From CAZKBP01 sp964551015 (lineage in GTDB: Bacteria > Bacteroidota > Bacteroidia > Cytophagales > Microscillaceae), in the NCBI GenBank assembly GCA_964551015.1, contig CAZKBP010000017.1, positions 56,036 through 120,035 of the forward strand: a stretch of 64,000 nucleotides of DNA, in the 5' to 3' direction. The notes beneath the pieces were generated by a model. The model was not told where the DNA came from, searched no databases, and saw nothing but the letters and a program-made list of their open reading frames with translations. Positions 10,862-20,177 of this stretch are shown here, piece after piece. Each line of letters opens with the position of its first letter. The first letter of the stretch is position 1. The position numbers were made by a program, and so were the translations under genes.

Positions 10862-10892
10862 TTTGTGTTTTCTGACGAACCCTGTATATTTG
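10862..10892 (+). promoter_or_regulatory. Bacteroidota-type promoter of tRNA-Pro
   Basis: TTTG at 10862-10865 and TATATTTG at 10885-10892 (consensus TAnnTTTG) are separated by 19 bp and end 12 bp before the tRNA. This matches the -33/-7 elements recognised by the Bacteroidota primary sigma factor. Confidence 0.7.
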
Positions 10893-10904
10893 CACTCTAT
10901 TGTT

Positions 10905-10978
10905 CGGGATGTAGCGCAGCCCGGTAGCGCACTTGCATGGGGTGCAAGGGGTCGTGAGTTCAAATCTCGCCATCCCGA
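10905..10978 (+). tRNA. tRNA-Pro(GGG)
   Basis: A complete cloverleaf can be folded: acceptor CGGGATG/CATCCCG, D arm with GCGC/GCGC, anticodon stem CTTGC/GCAAG enclosing loop ATGGGGT (anticodon GGG, codon CCC), T arm GTGAG-TTCAAAT-CTCGC and discriminator A. CCA is not encoded. Its last 16 bases plus one flanking C are repeated at 30200-30216, so the tRNA 3' end is an integration target. Confidence 0.95.
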
Positions 10979-10979
10979 C
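10963..10979 (+). other. Putative attachment site (attL-like) in the 3' end of tRNA-Pro
   Basis: AATCTCGCCATCCCGAC is the T-arm/acceptor 3' end of tRNA-Pro and is exactly repeated at 30200-30216 in the same orientation. Tyrosine recombinases commonly use tRNA 3' ends as attB, and an integrase gene lies 0.65 kb beyond the second copy. Confidence 0.65.
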
Positions 10980-11012
10980 TTTTGAATATAATCACCTGAT
11001 TATCAAAGCATT

Positions 11013-11057
11013 ATCACGGTCAGTCTAGTGGCGACACTGGCGACCGTGATTTTTTTG
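11013..11057 (+). terminator. Terminator of tRNA-Pro transcript
   Basis: ATCACGGTC (11013-11021) pairs perfectly with GACCGTGAT (11042-11050), followed by a T7 run; located 35 bp after the tRNA. Confidence 0.85.
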
Positions 11058-11208
11058 TTTTTATATGAGGCTGGCTTTTAGAGGGTTAAGGGTGATGCGT
11101 TCAAAGGTGGGTTTTGAACTTACCCCTCTCCCTGATAAGATACTGATCGTGATTGCGACAAAAGAAATCATCATTTTTTATTGGTTTGGTAGTCAGCTTG
11201 TTATAAGG

Positions 11209-11240
11209 AAGTGTGTCGAACCCACGTATTCGACACACTT
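11209..11240 (-). terminator. 12-bp hairpin after the minus-strand T9SS gene
   Basis: AAGTGTGTCGAA and TTCGACACACTT form a perfect 12-bp stem with an 8-nt loop, four bases past the stop codon at 11244. No T tract follows on the minus strand, so it may act as an mRNA 3' stabiliser or a non-canonical terminator. Confidence 0.5.
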
Positions 11241-11243
11241 GGT

Positions 11244-14200
11244 TTATTCCAGAATAAAACTCCTAATCAGGCTGCCTTGCTCGGTTTCCAAGCGAAGCAG
11301 ATACAGGCCTTTCTCCCAACGCTCGGTGGGGAGGCTCTTTTGGAAAGGCGCATTCAGGTGTGTCCGATAGACTTCCGCCCAAATCAATTTTCCCTGATGG
11401 TTGAAAATTTGAATGTGTAATTTTTCACTGGGCATGCGCTCGAAGGCCACCTGCACCGCCTCGGTACTGGGGTTGGGGTAGAGCTTAAAGCCCGCCCCGA
11501 TGGCCCAGATTTCCGTAGAAGCCACCACAAAACTAAACACCTCCGAAAGCTCGGATGGGCAGTCGTTTTGGATCACCTTGACCTGGTAATCACCTTCCTG
11601 ATTTGGCTCGATGGTCTGGCTATTTTCACTCATCAAACTGCCTTGGAAATACCATTCGTAGGCATCGCCCGGCACGCTGGCTTGGAGTTGATTGCCCGCC
11701 AAGGCTTGTATAATGGGTCTTTGCGGTTGTGGATGCAGGGTGAGCGTGATTTCCTGATAATTCTCGGCACACAAATCCGTGCTGACCGACCAGCGCAGGA
11801 TATTTTCACCCGGGGTCAAGTTCGTGATATTGGTTTGGGCGGAGAAGGGATTCTCCAGTTGACCCTGTCCCTGAATAATCTGCCACTGACCTTGACCGCT
11901 TTGGGGCAGGGTAGCCTGAATTTGGGCGGTGTTTTGGCTTTCGCAAAGGCTTTGGTCACCTCCGGCCTCGGCTTGGCTCACGAGCCGACAAGGATCAATC
12001 GGGTTTTGCGGAAATTGGTAATCGGTAAAATTGCTAATCGTGGTATTGGTGCGGATCGGTTCGTTGAAGTCAAAGTAAATATCAGCGAAGTTTTCCACGA
12101 TGGCACCCTCGGGCGTTTCGGCCTTAGGGGCGATCTTGAACTTGACGTAGCCGTGGCTCTCGGGTTCATTGCTGGTACTATCGGGCAGATTAATATCCTC
12201 AAATCGCCAGCGCAGCACGGGATTCAGGCTATCGCCCAGAATATCCAGCGCGTAGTCGTGGCTGGCCGACATCATCTGGAAGCTACTCATCTCCAGATGC
12301 TCGGAGAGGGTATCGAGAATCTCGATGTTGATGGCCTCGGCGGTGCCCGTGTTTTGGAAGCGCACCACATACTCCAAGGTAGTACCGGGCTGGACGTAGT
12401 GATTTTCGGTAACGCCGAAGGGGCTGACGAGTTTGTCATTGGGGTCGTAGGAGCCGACCAAGGGACGGCAGTCCAGCTCACGATCAAAATTATTGTCATT
12501 AGCCGAAAAAGCCGAAGCTACCGTACTTATGGATTCGCCGCATTGATAAACTTCGGCACTCAAGATGTTATCTTGGTCAGGATGATAAGGTACCTGATCT
12601 ACTTCCATTCTAAGAAGGCTACCTTGATACGGAATACGCAGGACTAAGCTATCCTGTTGGCGAAGTTGTATCTGATTTTCTAAAATCAAGGTGTCCCCAG
12701 CAAAAATGCGATAAGCTCGAGCTTCCTGCATATCAGCACTACCATTATTTACCAAAGCAAACCATACTTCCGAATTTGGCTCAGCCACACATCGCGCGGT
12801 TATTTGCAAACTAGCTCCACTCCAAAGCGGATTAGGTTCCTGACAAATCTGCTTGGGACGAATGACAGCTTCCACACATTGGGTTATGCCAAAGGGTCGG
12901 TTCAAACAAGCGACCGAATCAATCATACGAATTCGCCCCGATACTCCCGGCAACAGTGTTCCTAAGCGAAAAATATAAGTACTTTGGTTTTTTCTTTCCC
13001 AAGCCATATCACTAGATAAGGGAATAATGTGTTCTGGAAATTTCACCTCTACATAAACATCTTCGGCTGGGATCTGCCCTTCATTGGCATAGGAGACCGT
13101 GGTGCTACCTTTGAAGCAAAACCTACGCCTACCCGAAGAAGAAACATCCACTTTCAGCAGACTGCAAGCTTTGATCAGATTTGCAAAGTCAAAACCACTC
13201 GTATCGGTTCCGTATGTATTCAGATCAAGCTGGTAACCCTCCTCGGGAGTACCTCCACTCCAAAAAGGCTGATAAAAAGAGGGGGTAATTTGCGTGATGT
13301 GATAACTACCCGTATCCAAGTCCGTAAATGCATAATTCCCTTCACGGTCGGATATAGCATGCTGGCCACCAGGGCTAATACGTAGCACCCAGTTGGGCAA
13401 CCCAGGCTCATCGGGATCGTAAATACCATTGCTATTCAGGTCATTATATACTTTTCCTCGGATTTGGTTGGGAATAGCGCCGTAAGCAAACATCAGTGTG
13501 TCGCTGCTCTCACCATAAGTGTTAAAATTGATGGTGTATCCAGAGGAATCAGCTGGGCAAAAGAATTGATAAGTGTTGTCTTCCGAGGGAGGAAAAACCT
13601 GCACCGAGTAAGCACCTGAATCGGGCACTTCTACTGAGAAATAACCCTGAGCATCGGTCAATGTCTTGTGCGCCCCAGGGTTTACCTCCACCTGCCAGCC
13701 GGATAAATTTACCTCGTCCGTATTTTGAAGGCAATTTCGATTTTGATCTGAGAAGACTTTTCCTTGAATTTTATTAGGAAAGGTTGTAAAATGCGGATTA
13801 AAATCGTAGCCCGCCAAGACCTTACCTGCTTCTTGTACTTCAATCGTGTATTCCCAAGACTTTTCTGGGCAATGTAATTCGTAAACACCAGAGGAAAGCT
13901 GAGGTGGACTTACTTTAAAAGTATAAGTTCCCAGAGGCAGGGCTAGCGAGTAATTCCCCAGTTCATTCGGTTGTACTTTGATGCCCAGAGGAGCTACTTC
14001 TACCTCAAAAGTGAGTGCTTCTTCCTCGTTTTCCTTGTTGCAGTTTTGGTTATTATCTAAATAAATTTGTCCAGTTACTAGGCTGTATTCAGGCTCTGGC
14101 GCTTGTGGGGTGTTTAATTCGCAGGTGATATTGTCGAGGAAAGCCTCGTAAGGCATTTCTATTTTCTTTACAGAAATCTGATCTAAGGCCAGATCATTCC

Positions 14201-15647
14201 CATTTTTACGCTGAGAAACATTCACGATACAAAAATTAATTGCTGTAACTCCCTCCGGGACTCGGTACACGCCCCGCATCCTACGCCAGCTATCGGGAGA
14301 TTCAGGAATAAAAATATCAGATTCCAAAACTTCCAAATGGACATCCGCCTCTCCACAGGCCGTGAGGGCACCGTAATCAGGTATAAAGTCATTTAAGAAT
14401 CTATCATAAAACCTAGGCGGGGGTGGCTCGTGCACGGTTCCTTCGGAGCTAGTGCGTGTTGTACCCGGTAAAGTCTCCATCGCACAGACCGTAAACTGGA
14501 TTTGGGATAAGGCCTGGTCTCTACCTGCCGAAACAAGGTTATTGAGTGCTGCCGATAACAAGTAATAAGCCCCGGGTTCCACTGGAATGGTCTGGCACCA
14601 AACCTTGGAGGGGGGTAGGGTTTGGCTGGGGTTGAAGCGACCATTGATCATCATAAAATTGGCTTGGTCGTCGGTGGGCACTGGGAGTGGGTTTCCGCTT
14701 TCTATACTTCCAAAACCTTGACAGGCTTCACTGTTTTCCTCTTGTGCCCCTTCCTCACAATAGCCTCCTTTGGGAGTAGGAGAATAGCTGCTACTCCCAC
14801 CGTAGCCAGGATAGCCCGCACCATAACAACTGAAATTACTGGTTCTCAGGCCCGAGCTAGTCTTTACGACGGCATAAAGGCCCTCGGGATTCATTTCTCC
14901 CTTTCTTGCGTCTAAGTTGTTCTGATTTTCGGGTGTACGGGGCGGATAGCTGCCGTCTGCCCCTCGGTCTCCTACGTAGACATAATCGGTAGCAAATGTA
15001 GCATATTGAGCTATGACTTCGCTGGGCTGATTGGGCGCTAAGTTTACAATGCCCCAGCCTTCAAAATCTCCATCCACCACGAGTTCTGGCCCCAAGTTTA
15101 GTGGCTTAGCGGGGGTGAGCCGGAGCTTGCCTATAATAAAATCAGGTTGTGTCAATGACTCTTGAATCACCACAATTCTCAATAAATAATTACTCTCTGG
15201 CTTTACCGGGATGCTGAGGCTTTCTATTCCGCTTTGGACGTGATTGGCACAGGCCAAAGCAAGGCTCTGGCAATCCTCGTAGACCACCAAGGCAATGTTA
15301 TTATCAAATTCAGAAGCTGAGCTACGGTTATCATATTGAATGATCATTTCCGTAAAGCCAGAGGGTACTTCAAAGCGAAGCCAGCCATCTCGGAGCATGG
15401 CGTTTTGGCCTACTCCCAAAACTGAGCTATTTCTTTCTATACATCCCGGAATGGGACGAATGCTATCCGCTTCTAAATTAGAGGGACTTAGCTCTTGGGG
15501 AAGGTTTAACTCCATCCATCCGCCGTGGCTGGGGAACGTTTCCGCGCCGTTGCAATGATCTTGAATGCTTTGGGAAAATACAGAAGAAATGGTAAGACTT
15601 ACTAATAGCAGACTTGCCCATAAATAGATCGCTAGACGGTTTTTCAT
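11244..15647 (-). CDS. Large mosaic T9SS surface protein with SdrD-like and DUF7619-like domains
   Basis: A 1467-residue protein with a signal peptide ('MKNRLAIYLWASLLLVSLTISSVFSQ'). The N-terminal ~500 residues include a lectin/carbohydrate-binding-like segment ('NLGPELVVDGDFEGW'). Three SdrD B-like repeats follow ('GKVFSDQNRNCLQNTDE', 'GKVYNDLNSNGIYDPDEPG'). Next is a DUF11/DUF7619-like adhesin module ('SYDPNDKLVSPFGVTENHYVQPG'...'ILDTLSEHLEMSSF'), one 'AGGDQSLCE' domain, a PKD-like stretch and a T9SS sorting domain ('LYPNPSTEAVQVAF'). The last ~925 coding bases upstream of the sorting domain are almost identical in DNA to the gene ending at 20178, while the rest is diverged. Last gene of the minus-strand array. 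Probably an adhesin or matrix protein; the ligand is unknown. Confidence 0.85.
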   Translation of the reverse strand: MKNRLAIYLWASLLLVSLTISSVFSQSIQDHCNGAETFPSHGGWMELNLPQELSPSNLEADSIRPIPGCIERNSSVLGVGQNAMLRDGWLRFEVPSGFTEMIIQYDNRSSASEFDNNIALVVYEDCQSLALACANHVQSGIESLSIPVKPESNYLLRIVVIQESLTQPDFIIGKLRLTPAKPLNLGPELVVDGDFEGWGIVNLAPNQPSEVIAQYATFATDYVYVGDRGADGSYPPRTPENQNNLDARKGEMNPEGLYAVVKTSSGLRTSNFSCYGAGYPGYGGSSSYSPTPKGGYCEEGAQEENSEACQGFGSIESGNPLPVPTDDQANFMMINGRFNPSQTLPPSKVWCQTIPVEPGAYYLLSAALNNLVSAGRDQALSQIQFTVCAMETLPGTTRTSSEGTVHEPPPPRFYDRFLNDFIPDYGALTACGEADVHLEVLESDIFIPESPDSWRRMRGVYRVPEGVTAINFCIVNVSQRKNGNDLALDQISVKKIEMPYEAFLDNITCELNTPQAPEPEYSLVTGQIYLDNNQNCNKENEEEALTFEVEVAPLGIKVQPNELGNYSLALPLGTYTFKVSPPQLSSGVYELHCPEKSWEYTIEVQEAGKVLAGYDFNPHFTTFPNKIQGKVFSDQNRNCLQNTDEVNLSGWQVEVNPGAHKTLTDAQGYFSVEVPDSGAYSVQVFPPSEDNTYQFFCPADSSGYTINFNTYGESSDTLMFAYGAIPNQIRGKVYNDLNSNGIYDPDEPGLPNWVLRISPGGQHAISDREGNYAFTDLDTGSYHITQITPSFYQPFWSGGTPEEGYQLDLNTYGTDTSGFDFANLIKACSLLKVDVSSSGRRRFCFKGSTTVSYANEGQIPAEDVYVEVKFPEHIIPLSSDMAWERKNQSTYIFRLGTLLPGVSGRIRMIDSVACLNRPFGITQCVEAVIRPKQICQEPNPLWSGASLQITARCVAEPNSEVWFALVNNGSADMQEARAYRIFAGDTLILENQIQLRQQDSLVLRIPYQGSLLRMEVDQVPYHPDQDNILSAEVYQCGESISTVASAFSANDNNFDRELDCRPLVGSYDPNDKLVSPFGVTENHYVQPGTTLEYVVRFQNTGTAEAINIEILDTLSEHLEMSSFQMMSASHDYALDILGDSLNPVLRWRFEDINLPDSTSNEPESHGYVKFKIAPKAETPEGAIVENFADIYFDFNEPIRTNTTISNFTDYQFPQNPIDPCRLVSQAEAGGDQSLCESQNTAQIQATLPQSGQGQWQIIQGQGQLENPFSAQTNITNLTPGENILRWSVSTDLCAENYQEITLTLHPQPQRPIIQALAGNQLQASVPGDAYEWYFQGSLMSENSQTIEPNQEGDYQVKVIQNDCPSELSEVFSFVVASTEIWAIGAGFKLYPNPSTEAVQVAFERMPSEKLHIQIFNHQGKLIWAEVYRTHLNAPFQKSLPTERWEKGLYLLRLETEQGSLIRSFILE
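11529..12453. repeat. Near-identical DNA block shared with 20451-21375
   Basis: About 925 bp encoding DUF7619, the 'DQSLCE' domain and the PKD-like region match the block 8922 bp to the right with only scattered differences. The match ends sharply near 12453/21375, beyond which similarity is only at protein level. This is a signature of recent gene conversion or recombination. Confidence 0.8.
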
Positions 15648-15882
15648 GAAAAAATTGGTTTAAAGGAAACTAAGTAGGATGAGCGGAAAATAGCCCCGGG
15701 GTTGAGAAGGTAGAAATCGCTGATTGATAAAGATTTTACGAGTTTTGTATAGCAAAAATTGGGCAGAAAAATCTGCACTCGTGCTTAATCAGAAAGCTAA
15801 GTCATCGGACGGCTCTTCCAAAATTGACTGGACACTCGTCCAATGACTTGGCTAAAGTATGCCTTTGGGACTCAAGCGGAGA

Positions 15883-18063
15883 TCATTCCGCCTGTATCTT
15901 TTTCAGAAGTAGCGATTGTTGATAAAATTGATTGGCTAAATCTAGAAACTCCAGCATAGAAGCCCACTGTGAAGCTTCTTCAAATTGATGCTGGTAATGT
16001 TTGCGCACTTGAATCAGCACTTTATTTCCTTCTCGGCGAGCTTGACTCTCGAAGCCTCCAGTGCTGTTCTCGGCTTTCATTTGGAGGTTTTCTAAGCCTT
16101 CCACGGAATAGCCTGCGGGAATTTCTAGTTCTATTTGATGTTCGTAAGTGCGGGCGCAGGGCATATAAATATCGTATTTACGCTTTCGGTCTTCTTCCTC
16201 GATCTTCACTTGTCCACCAATGAGTTTACCGATGGAGATAAGATAATTGGATCCGGCGGGTTTGACCAAACCACTGGCCTCCATTTCAAATTGGAAAATC
16301 AAGTCGGGAGATTCTGTGGTAATACCAGTCTCGATTAGCTCGAAATTGCTCACCGTGAGTTCATCCGTCTGAAAATCTGCCTTGAATTCTTTTTCTAGGG
16401 ATTCTATCCGAGCCTTTCTATTGTCTTCTTTTTTTTGTTTGATTTTGGCTTCCCATTCCTGCCTTTCGTCTTCTCCCATATCTTGCTCGAGTATTGTTTT
16501 TTCGTCGTAGCGCTGATTGGCAGGAATGATGAGGTCGTAAGGATTGATCACTTGCTGGTTATAGTTTTCCTTACTGGTACCACTGACTTGTGTCTTGTTT
16601 ACGATGTGCAATTTGCGTGTATCGGAGGGGTCAAGTTTTAGCTTAAAATTGACCTGTTGTTTGTTTTGTTCGGCACTGGTAGTAGGCAGTTTTATCAAGG
16701 TCATTTTCGCATTCTTAGCATTGGGGTCATAAACATAAGCCTGAGCTCCTTGCATCCAAGAAGGGATGTCTTCTCGGTTGCGATACCAATTAGGGGGGAT
16801 TAAGTACATCTCTGGGTCGGATTTCACGTGGAGAGCATAGTTTAAATCCTGATGTCCGATGACGTCTCGTACGCTAGTGAGAGGACGGGGAGAATAAATA
16901 AGCGTTTCATACTCGAGATCGAGCTTGTCCAAGATGTAAGCCATTCGTGTTAGATAAACATAGTCGTCGCTGTGAAGTTGGTATCTTGTACCGAATAGTT
17001 GATTCTCCAAACGCCTATGAAGCCAACCGTGGCGATGATAATCGTGTGCTTCTTCAATCACCTGAGCCGGAGTCAAGTTCTTTATCTTTTGCCCTCTCTT
17101 TTTTAAAAGATTCACGACAGAGCCATAGTGCGCCTTATCTAGTTTGTAAATCTTACTTTTATCGTAGAAGGTCTGGAGTTCTTCGGCGGTAATTTCGGTT
17201 TTAAGGTCGCGGGGGGATTCGTAGAGCATTTTAAAATCTCCCAACTTACTTCCACTGCCATAAACTACCTGAAAGCGTATTACAGGCAAAATACGATGTG
17301 AATAAAACCAATTAATATCAGGAGCTTTTTCCAAATCATAGGCCGTCAGGTGGTATTTTTTTTGTTCCTTGTCATATTCCAGTTCGGGTACACCATTCAG
17401 GTAATGTACATTCAGACGGCTTTTGTCCATAGGTTTAAGTTCTAGTTTCTGGCACACGGTAGGGTATTCCCCATTCAGAAAAAAGGATTGTGGATCAAAG
17501 AACTTATGAGACCGGTAGTGTATAATATTGGAGACATAGTAGTAATCTAGAATATCGCCAGGCTCCAAGTCAGGAATGGCAATCTTCTTCTCTTCCGAGT
17601 CAGTAACAAAGACCTTTTCTTTCTTCACCACGGCTTCATCGAGGTCAATCACTTGTTCCCGCCCGTCAGTTTTAATGATCTTGACCCCGAAGAAATACTT
17701 ATCTGCTCTTGCGAGTAAAAAATTCCTCCCTCCGTCTCGGAAAGAGAACTCCGAAAAGGCTTCTACGGCCTGCTTGTCTTGTAGCTTGATACGACGGCGG
17801 AGGTAGTAAGAATGGTGAAGCCTAATATTGGTAAAAACAGCGTTCTGTTCGTAATCATGGCGCACATACTCGAAGAGTACCACCGCCGATTCGTTTTTCC
17901 ATTTCTCGGGCACTTTCGTCTGGCGAGAGGCCTCTTCGGGCATCCCCCACATAAATTCCCGCATTTTCTCTTCTTCTCGGTCTCTTTGCGCCCATAGCTG
18001 ATAGGTATTCAGCCCCATTAGCAAGAGCAGACAGAATAGGTTTGATAAGCTTTTGATTAACAT
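15883..18063 (-). CDS. DUF3857 protein with degenerate transglutaminase-like domain
   Basis: A 726-residue exported protein with signal 'MLIKSLSNLFCLLLLMGLNTYQLWAQ'. Residues ~60-250 resemble the DUF3857 beta-domain ('FFGVKIIKTDGREQVIDLDEAV', 'DLEPGDILDYYY'). Residues ~330-460 occupy the place of the transglutaminase-like domain. The usual 'GDCK' nucleophile motif is replaced by 'LHSDDYVYLTRMAYIL', so I infer an inactive transglutaminase fold. A charged coiled-coil-like region ('EWEAKIKQKKEDNRKARIESLEKEF') precedes a C-terminal beta region. It starts 14 bp after the stop of the active homologue at 18078-20003 and is probably co-transcribed with it. No T9SS signal; likely periplasmic. Confidence 0.75.
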   Translation of the reverse strand: MLIKSLSNLFCLLLLMGLNTYQLWAQRDREEEKMREFMWGMPEEASRQTKVPEKWKNESAVVLFEYVRHDYEQNAVFTNIRLHHSYYLRRRIKLQDKQAVEAFSEFSFRDGGRNFLLARADKYFFGVKIIKTDGREQVIDLDEAVVKKEKVFVTDSEEKKIAIPDLEPGDILDYYYVSNIIHYRSHKFFDPQSFFLNGEYPTVCQKLELKPMDKSRLNVHYLNGVPELEYDKEQKKYHLTAYDLEKAPDINWFYSHRILPVIRFQVVYGSGSKLGDFKMLYESPRDLKTEITAEELQTFYDKSKIYKLDKAHYGSVVNLLKKRGQKIKNLTPAQVIEEAHDYHRHGWLHRRLENQLFGTRYQLHSDDYVYLTRMAYILDKLDLEYETLIYSPRPLTSVRDVIGHQDLNYALHVKSDPEMYLIPPNWYRNREDIPSWMQGAQAYVYDPNAKNAKMTLIKLPTTSAEQNKQQVNFKLKLDPSDTRKLHIVNKTQVSGTSKENYNQQVINPYDLIIPANQRYDEKTILEQDMGEDERQEWEAKIKQKKEDNRKARIESLEKEFKADFQTDELTVSNFELIETGITTESPDLIFQFEMEASGLVKPAGSNYLISIGKLIGGQVKIEEEDRKRKYDIYMPCARTYEHQIELEIPAGYSVEGLENLQMKAENSTGGFESQARREGNKVLIQVRKHYQHQFEEASQWASMLEFLDLANQFYQQSLLLKKIQAE

Positions 18064-18077
18064 GATGATGCGTTAGT

Positions 18078-20003
18078 TTACATTTTTTCTAAAATAATTT
18101 GTTTTTCGTAGGCTTTCGTAAGCTGGTCAATGGCTTGGTTCCAAGTACCAAATTCGGCCTTAGGGATCATTCGCTCTTGGACGTGTAGTTCTTTGGTATA
18201 ATGAATTTTTTGCCCTTCGAGCTGATATTCAATTTTGAATTGAAAAAGTGAGGTTTGAATGTCCAGATTTTCAGGCAGGTGTTTTACTTGATAAGCCTCG
18301 GGAATATTCAAAGTAATCTGGGTACGGCTGGCGTATTTACTCTTCATATCGAGGGCTTGCTGACGTTCTTCCTTGATTTTGGTTTGTTCCAGATAAGGGA
18401 AAGGGTCAAGGGAAACATACACTTCATCACCAAAACGAGCGATAGATTGACTACTCTCTCGCTGATAGCTTATTTCAAAGGGCACTTCTCGGTCTTGGGT
18501 GGAGGAAAACTCTATTTGAGAAATCCTTGCCTCCTCTTCTCTCCCTTTAACCAAAATGGCGAGTAAGTCCGCGTGTTCGGCGGCTTGTTTTTGGTTGAGG
18601 AGATAAAGCATTTTATTCCGATTCTCTCCTTGCAAGCTTAGTGCTCCCGTGCCTTTGAGTATTTCGCCATCTATGGAAAGGGCTAGATGATCCTCTAACA
18701 GGTTACGTTCTGCCTCTAAAGTTGGTACCTTGTACAGAATAAAATCCGCTCCGTTCTCAATCATCACGGGGCGTCCTTGAATACGTTCTGCGTAATCTTC
18801 TAGGCCAATAAACTTCTCGGTGGCATCTAGGATGTATTTTTTTTCGCCAATGAGTACCGTGCAGATCATATGATTATCCACGGCTAGTGAAGGAATGGAG
18901 TAATCATAGACCAAACGATCGGTTCCGATCCAAGTGAGTCTGGCGTCTAGTCCTGCTATTTTGAGCATTTCTTTGGTCAGATTAGCCATGCCCTTACAGT
19001 CTCCATATTTTTTGCGGAATACCTCGTGCGCTGCATCGGGTCGGAAAGCCGCTATTCCGTCCTCGAAGGCGATATAGCGGATATGATCTTGAATCCAATA
19101 GTAAATGGCTTTCATCTTATCTGTATCTTTTTCTAATCCTTGGGTCAGTTCCTGTACTTTGTTTTGAAGCACACTTCTATCACAAGTCAGCTCTCCTACC
19201 AACTGACGATACCAATCGTAAAGATCTTGAGTGGATGCTAGCAAAGTATGTTGTTGCTGCTCCTTGGTATAAGATTTACTCAGAATAAGGATATGCGGAT
19301 AAGTGTGCGAAGGTCCCGGGCTATTTTCATAAGATTCCAGTGCTTGTAAGTTCTCAATTTGAAATTCATAGACCTGCACATCTTGATTTTTGCTAGGATA
19401 GGTCTTCTCTGAAATTTGGAAGCCCTCGAGATTAAAAGATTTAATCTCGATCTCCATCTCTTCGGGTACGATTACTTTTACAGTTTTACGCACTACGGGC
19501 AATACATCATGAAAATAGACAGAGGTGAGATAGCGTACATTGTGGTAAATTTTGTCCACACGGAAATTTTGAATCTCCCCTCTCGTGCTGAATTTCAAAG
19601 GAAAGGCACAAACTTGCGCATCCGAGTAAAAAATCCCATCTATTTCGTGGTCAGCACAGTGCTTCCCTTGGTACTTATCTTTCTTCCCTCGGTCATCGTA
19701 ATTCCGATAATCTTCCAGCGAAATATTCTGATTATAAAACTCATAACGTGGGATGGTTTGACTGCCTTTCAGCGAAATAATCCGATTGATGGCTTCCTCT
19801 CTGACCGTGGGTTCATTTTCTGATTTGTTGCCCATCTCAAAGATAAAAGTATGATCGGACTTCAAAATTACGCCTTTTGCCTCTGGATAAGCTTCTTGAT
19901 ATTGAAGTGCAAGAGCAGGATCGGTATTATAATTCTGAGAGAAACCGAGGAAAGGACAAATACAGCAAAAGTACGCCAATGAGACGCTAATTAGATATCT
20001 CAT
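18078..20003 (-). CDS. DUF3857/transglutaminase-like exported protein
   Basis: A 641-residue protein with a signal peptide ('MRYLISVSLAYFCCICPFLGFSQ'), an N-terminal DUF3857 domain (~40-250) and a transglutaminase-like cysteine-protease fold. The putative triad is complete: Cys336 in 'KKYGDCKGMA', His378 in 'VDNHMICTV' and Asp393 in 'YILDATEKF'. A C-terminal DUF2569-type beta domain follows. In Bacteroidota such pairs are common and cell-envelope associated; the substrate (protein cross-linking or amide cleavage) is unknown. It lies upstream of its degenerate partner (14-bp gap) within the T9SS gene array, so a role in processing surface proteins is possible but is inference. Confidence 0.8.
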   Translation of the reverse strand: MRYLISVSLAYFCCICPFLGFSQNYNTDPALALQYQEAYPEAKGVILKSDHTFIFEMGNKSENEPTVREEAINRIISLKGSQTIPRYEFYNQNISLEDYRNYDDRGKKDKYQGKHCADHEIDGIFYSDAQVCAFPLKFSTRGEIQNFRVDKIYHNVRYLTSVYFHDVLPVVRKTVKVIVPEEMEIEIKSFNLEGFQISEKTYPSKNQDVQVYEFQIENLQALESYENSPGPSHTYPHILILSKSYTKEQQQHTLLASTQDLYDWYRQLVGELTCDRSVLQNKVQELTQGLEKDTDKMKAIYYWIQDHIRYIAFEDGIAAFRPDAAHEVFRKKYGDCKGMANLTKEMLKIAGLDARLTWIGTDRLVYDYSIPSLAVDNHMICTVLIGEKKYILDATEKFIGLEDYAERIQGRPVMIENGADFILYKVPTLEAERNLLEDHLALSIDGEILKGTGALSLQGENRNKMLYLLNQKQAAEHADLLAILVKGREEEARISQIEFSSTQDREVPFEISYQRESSQSIARFGDEVYVSLDPFPYLEQTKIKEERQQALDMKSKYASRTQITLNIPEAYQVKHLPENLDIQTSLFQFKIEYQLEGQKIHYTKELHVQERMIPKAEFGTWNQAIDQLTKAYEKQIILEKM

Positions 20004-20177
20004 AATTTCAAATGTAAGTGTAATTGATTAGGAATTAGCTGGGATTAAAGCCAAAAGAAGTCTAGAAATATATCAAACCATAGCATTAAATTTACTAATA
20101 GTAAGCTACGGAATTACAAAAGTTTTGTTGAGCCTTTCGGCATCCTCCCGCCGATAGTCTACTTCTTTAGAATGTTT

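Noticed and set aside
11568..12647. Long + strand open frame (359 codons) antisense to the T9SS gene
   Set aside because: It mirrors the coding block in another frame, recurs with the duplicated DNA (20388-22085 and 27346-28062), and lacks protein-like features; the minus-strand protein has clear domains.
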